DNA from: Dendrocalamus latiflorus
Taxonomy: Eukaryota > Streptophyta > Magnoliopsida > Poales > Poaceae
Direction: 5' to 3'
Assembly: GCA_017311315.1 (NCBI GenBank)
Contig: CM029627.1
Location: 53,434,527-53,498,526, forward strand
DNA length: 64,000 nt
Part shown: positions 61,464 to 64,000 of the stretch, piece by piece
Position numbering within the stretch: the stretch's first letter is position 1
Layout of the letters: each line of letters begins with the position of its first letter
Translations under genes and position numbers: made by a program
Notes under the pieces: model-generated
What the model was told of the DNA's origin: nothing
Databases searched by the model: none
The model's input: only the letters and a program-made list of their open reading frames with translations

Positions 61464-62810
61464 TTACTGGTAGACGCTTTCATTGAGCAGCATGTGTATG
61501 GGTTTAGCCGCTTCTGTGGAGTGGGTGTAGCCATCCTGGTTCTTGTATATGCTTTCCATCATGCGCGAGAGGTTCACCACGCGTGTCAGCACCGCAGTCG
61601 GTATCATGGGCGTCTTGCTGAGGAACTCCTCGTTGATGCTCCTCCACTGCTCCTCCACGACGCACAGCAGCGCCTCCTTGGCTTGCTGCACCGTCACCTT
61701 ATGCTCCTTGGCGTAGCAGTCCACCGCAGTAGCGACCTTGCTTCTTTCCTTCTCACACTGCACATTATAGATGGATGGTTGGATGGATATACAACAACAA
61801 CAAACCTTTTGTTCCAAATAAGTTAGCGTAGTCTAGGAATGAAACTATGTATGACAAATTAAGTTGAATATATGTGTGCATGTGTCACCTCATAGCCAGA
61901 GACATCGTCCATTAGGCGGCATATCATTGTTGCATTCTCTATAATTTTAGGGAACGAGCGTGACCAGGTGTAGACGTCGTCGCCTGCGTCCATCCCAACG
62001 AAGGATATGCACGCCAGCGGCCAGTACATGGTGGTTGGCAGTGTGACCTTGAGATGGTCACGCACGGGGGGCACGTGCCCCTCTTCCCTCCATATCACCT
62101 CTTGCAACATGCAAACGGTCACCTCCTTTGTCTACATTTTTTCAGTAATTAACATAAGTGTTGGTACGATTTACATGTATACTAATTGTGTTGTGCAAAA
62201 CATGAAAGAATTCGCGCCAACACGCAGTAATCGAGGAGCTAGTATATGTTCACTTACAATTTCCTTAATACATTCAATTCCACACATATATTCAGCTGCA
62301 GTATGTGAAAGTCTAGCTTAGCAAGCTCAAGTATCTCCTGGTTGCTATCCTTGTCACTCTCGTAGATGGGCATGTAGAGCTTGGCCTCGAGCCTCTGCAT
62401 TCTCCGGTACCTCGGTGAAGCCAGAGCGTCCTGCACTTTCTGTAAGATGGGCTCAGGTAGTTGTCCACCTTTGACTAGGGATGAGAGGCAGTCCGTGGTG
62501 AAGATGATGGCGCTGCTGAGGACGTCTTCGTCGCATTTGAGGAGGTGAGCGGCCTCGTACAGACTGAGTAGGACATCGACATCAGATCGCAGGGCGTCCT
62601 TGAAGTTTCCATTCTCATCCTTGAAACTCTCGAATACTTCTGCTGTGTCCGTTTAGTTAGTTAAAAAGGATTAAAATATATCTACCATAATAAGAGGGGC
62701 CGGGGTATTTTATGAGGAAGGGAATTAACAATTGATGGTGCTCATGGAACGTCGTAGCGGTGCTGCCTCAGCAGGCGGAAGCGGAGGGCGACTGTACAGG
62801 CGGAACCAGG
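61464..62810 (-). pseudogene. Terpene synthase pseudogene, inverted copy
   Basis: Exon 7 (61757-61464) and exon 6 (62131-61889) are full length and nearly identical to the left-arm gene, with the NSE motif intact and two residue changes in exon 7. Exon 5 is reduced to 24 bases (62281-62258) and joined through short filler to exon 3 (62642 to about 62291). Exon 4, with the RxR and DDxxD motifs, is gone. Exon 2 is reduced to about 50 bases and its donor splice site is deleted. Exon 1 and the start are gone. It cannot encode an active enzyme, although the upstream TATA region is still attached. Confidence 0.95.
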
Positions 62811-63263
62811 CATGCTGGGCCTTTAAATAGAGGCCATGCATGGGGCGTCAGGAGACTCAGGACCCAAAAGTCCCGAACACGTTTGCCCTTTTCTCCCTTT
62901 GTTCCAAACACGCTGCACGACCGTACGACTTTAAAGTCCGTTTAGCCCCGGTCGTCGACAATCGGCGATTGAATTAATCATTAATGCAAGCATGTCAAAA
63001 CGTGCACATCAAAACATAAATGCAAAAATTCCTAGGGATCAAATCATGAAGCTCTTTACAAGTAAGGTGCCATGTTTGGCTGCTAATTAAACCCACCTGA
63101 GTGCGTTAATTGATTTATATATGACTGTAAACTCTATTAGTCCTAGTGAAAAAAAAAGCAGATGCTCCGTACAAACTACAAAGTCCACTCTAGTTTTTTT
63201 CTTTCCTGTTCTCTTCTTTTTGACAAATAGAACTATTTTCGACTTCCTACGTCTATGGTCACG
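62811..63263 (-). promoter_or_regulatory. Copy of the TPS upstream region, right arm
   Basis: Matches 23503-23953 in reverse, including the CTATTTAAAG TATA candidate (complement near 62821-62830). It ends where the first deletion begins, so the promoter now faces a damaged gene. Confidence 0.7.
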
Positions 63264-64000
63264 ATCCACAGGTTCTGAGTTACTTTAGCGAGCGAGGATG
63301 AGCACAAATAATCATGCTCCACGAACTAACACACAGAATGCAATAATATCGATGTATGGCTTAACAAAATGTAGCTTAGATTCAAATACACGGTCTTGGT
63401 AGTTCGGGCTGGGCTCGAACTGCAGCTTTTTGGGTCTTCATAATCGACTCAGGCAATTGTGATGAAAAAGCGAATAAATACACGGTCATACAAATAAATC
63501 CAAATGAACTCCAAAATTTATGGTTTTACTTTTGTTACAAAGATATTGAAATTAGATAAATTTACAAATAAGTTTCATTTGATTTGGATTTAAAATGAAT
63601 GAGAATAGACCTTCCAAAGCTTAATTTCATGAAAATTGTAAAAATAAACAGAGGAGTGGTGGTGTATCCCACTGACAACTGGGCCCCACAAATTTAATTT
63701 ATTTTCTTATGTGAAAATACATCAGAGGCTGACAGGTGAGGCCAACCGGGTTTTTAATGTTCTTTTGAATTATTTTCTTTAAAGTAAAGGAGTGACTAAC
63801 TGACATGTGGCCCCAGGCACATTGAAGGGTCCGCATGTCAGTGACTCATGGCTTTAAACTGGCTTTAATTAGATTTCTAATGATCTAGTCCCACATGTCG
63901 ATGGCTAATTAAGTCACACTAATGGTCATCATTAACTCTAAGGTAATTAACTACCGAGCTACGGTGCTCCTCCTTTGCTCATAGAGGAGGCACTATTGTT
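63264..64000 (-). mobile_element. Gypsy LTR fragment, right arm, minus orientation
   Basis: Matches 22757-23500 in reverse, the fragment upstream of the left-arm TPS. It continues past the window end. Confidence 0.6.

Larger units (their letters stand above)
54370..64000 (-). repeat. Right arm of the inverted duplication
   Basis: Pairs with 22757-30186 in reverse. It is longer because the nested solo LTR 54746-59167 is complete here. It leaves the window at 64000. Confidence 0.93.

Noticed and set aside
61464..62810. A second functional terpene synthase
   Set aside because: Exon 1, the DDxxD exon and a splice donor are deleted.

Overview
This is nuclear DNA from a grass (Poaceae, probably a panicoid; that last step is inference). 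The evidence is an intron-bearing plant terpene synthase gene in a 7-exon layout, several-kb Ty3/gypsy LTRs of a kind common in grasses, sirevirus-type Ty1/copia elements, and a CACTA terminus. I saw no prokaryotic features and no functional RNA gene. The only host gene I am confident of is a sesquiterpene synthase (TPS) on the + strand at 24423-27098. Almost everything else is transposable elements in nested layers.

Layout. 1-1543: 3' end of a gypsy element inserted in a copia element. 1544-9373: 3' half of a sirevirus with its 3' LTR, which is split by a 3.2-kb gypsy solo LTR (4285-7464, perfect TSD GGACG). 9374-21397: old unassigned DNA holding a 5.5-kb gypsy LTR (10248-15784), a minus-strand gypsy LTR fragment ending at 17265, and a ~557-bp tandem duplication (19728-20951). 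21398-23482: gypsy LTR fragment. 23483-27345: the TPS gene with its flanks. 27443-30186: sirevirus and gypsy LTR remnants. 30187-30537: CACTA end. 32596-47810: minus-strand sirevirus material in a tandem LTR-internal-LTR-internal arrangement, with gag, protease, integrase and RT all broken by frameshifts and nonsense codons. 48401-53040: a spliced ORF of gypsy-related type, split by two solo LTRs with perfect TSDs. 53569-54038: a 67-bp minisatellite. 54115-59999: a gypsy LTR split by a 4.4-kb reverse-oriented solo LTR (TSD TAAAA). 60000-64000: an inverted copy of the TPS locus.

The main structural fact is a large inverted duplication. About 22757-30186 reappears, reverse-complemented, from about 54370 to the window end, around a ~24-kb spacer. 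The left arm keeps an intact TPS (549 residues, DDTFD and NSE motifs present). The right arm carries a TPS pseudogene that has lost exon 1, most of exon 2, the end of exon 3, all of exon 4 (with the DDxxD motif) and nearly all of exon 5. Two ~0.9-kb deletions have filler DNA that looks copied from nearby, and a third deletion lies between 6-bp repeats. The two genes point toward each other, so read-through of the right arm would make RNA antisense to the left-arm TPS.

Other leads are a run of adjacent palindromes conserved in five gypsy LTR copies, tRNA-promoter-like A/B boxes followed by T-runs inside two LTR families, a short LTR ORF whose differences fall mostly at third codon positions, and repeated CAG-to-TAG nonsense changes.
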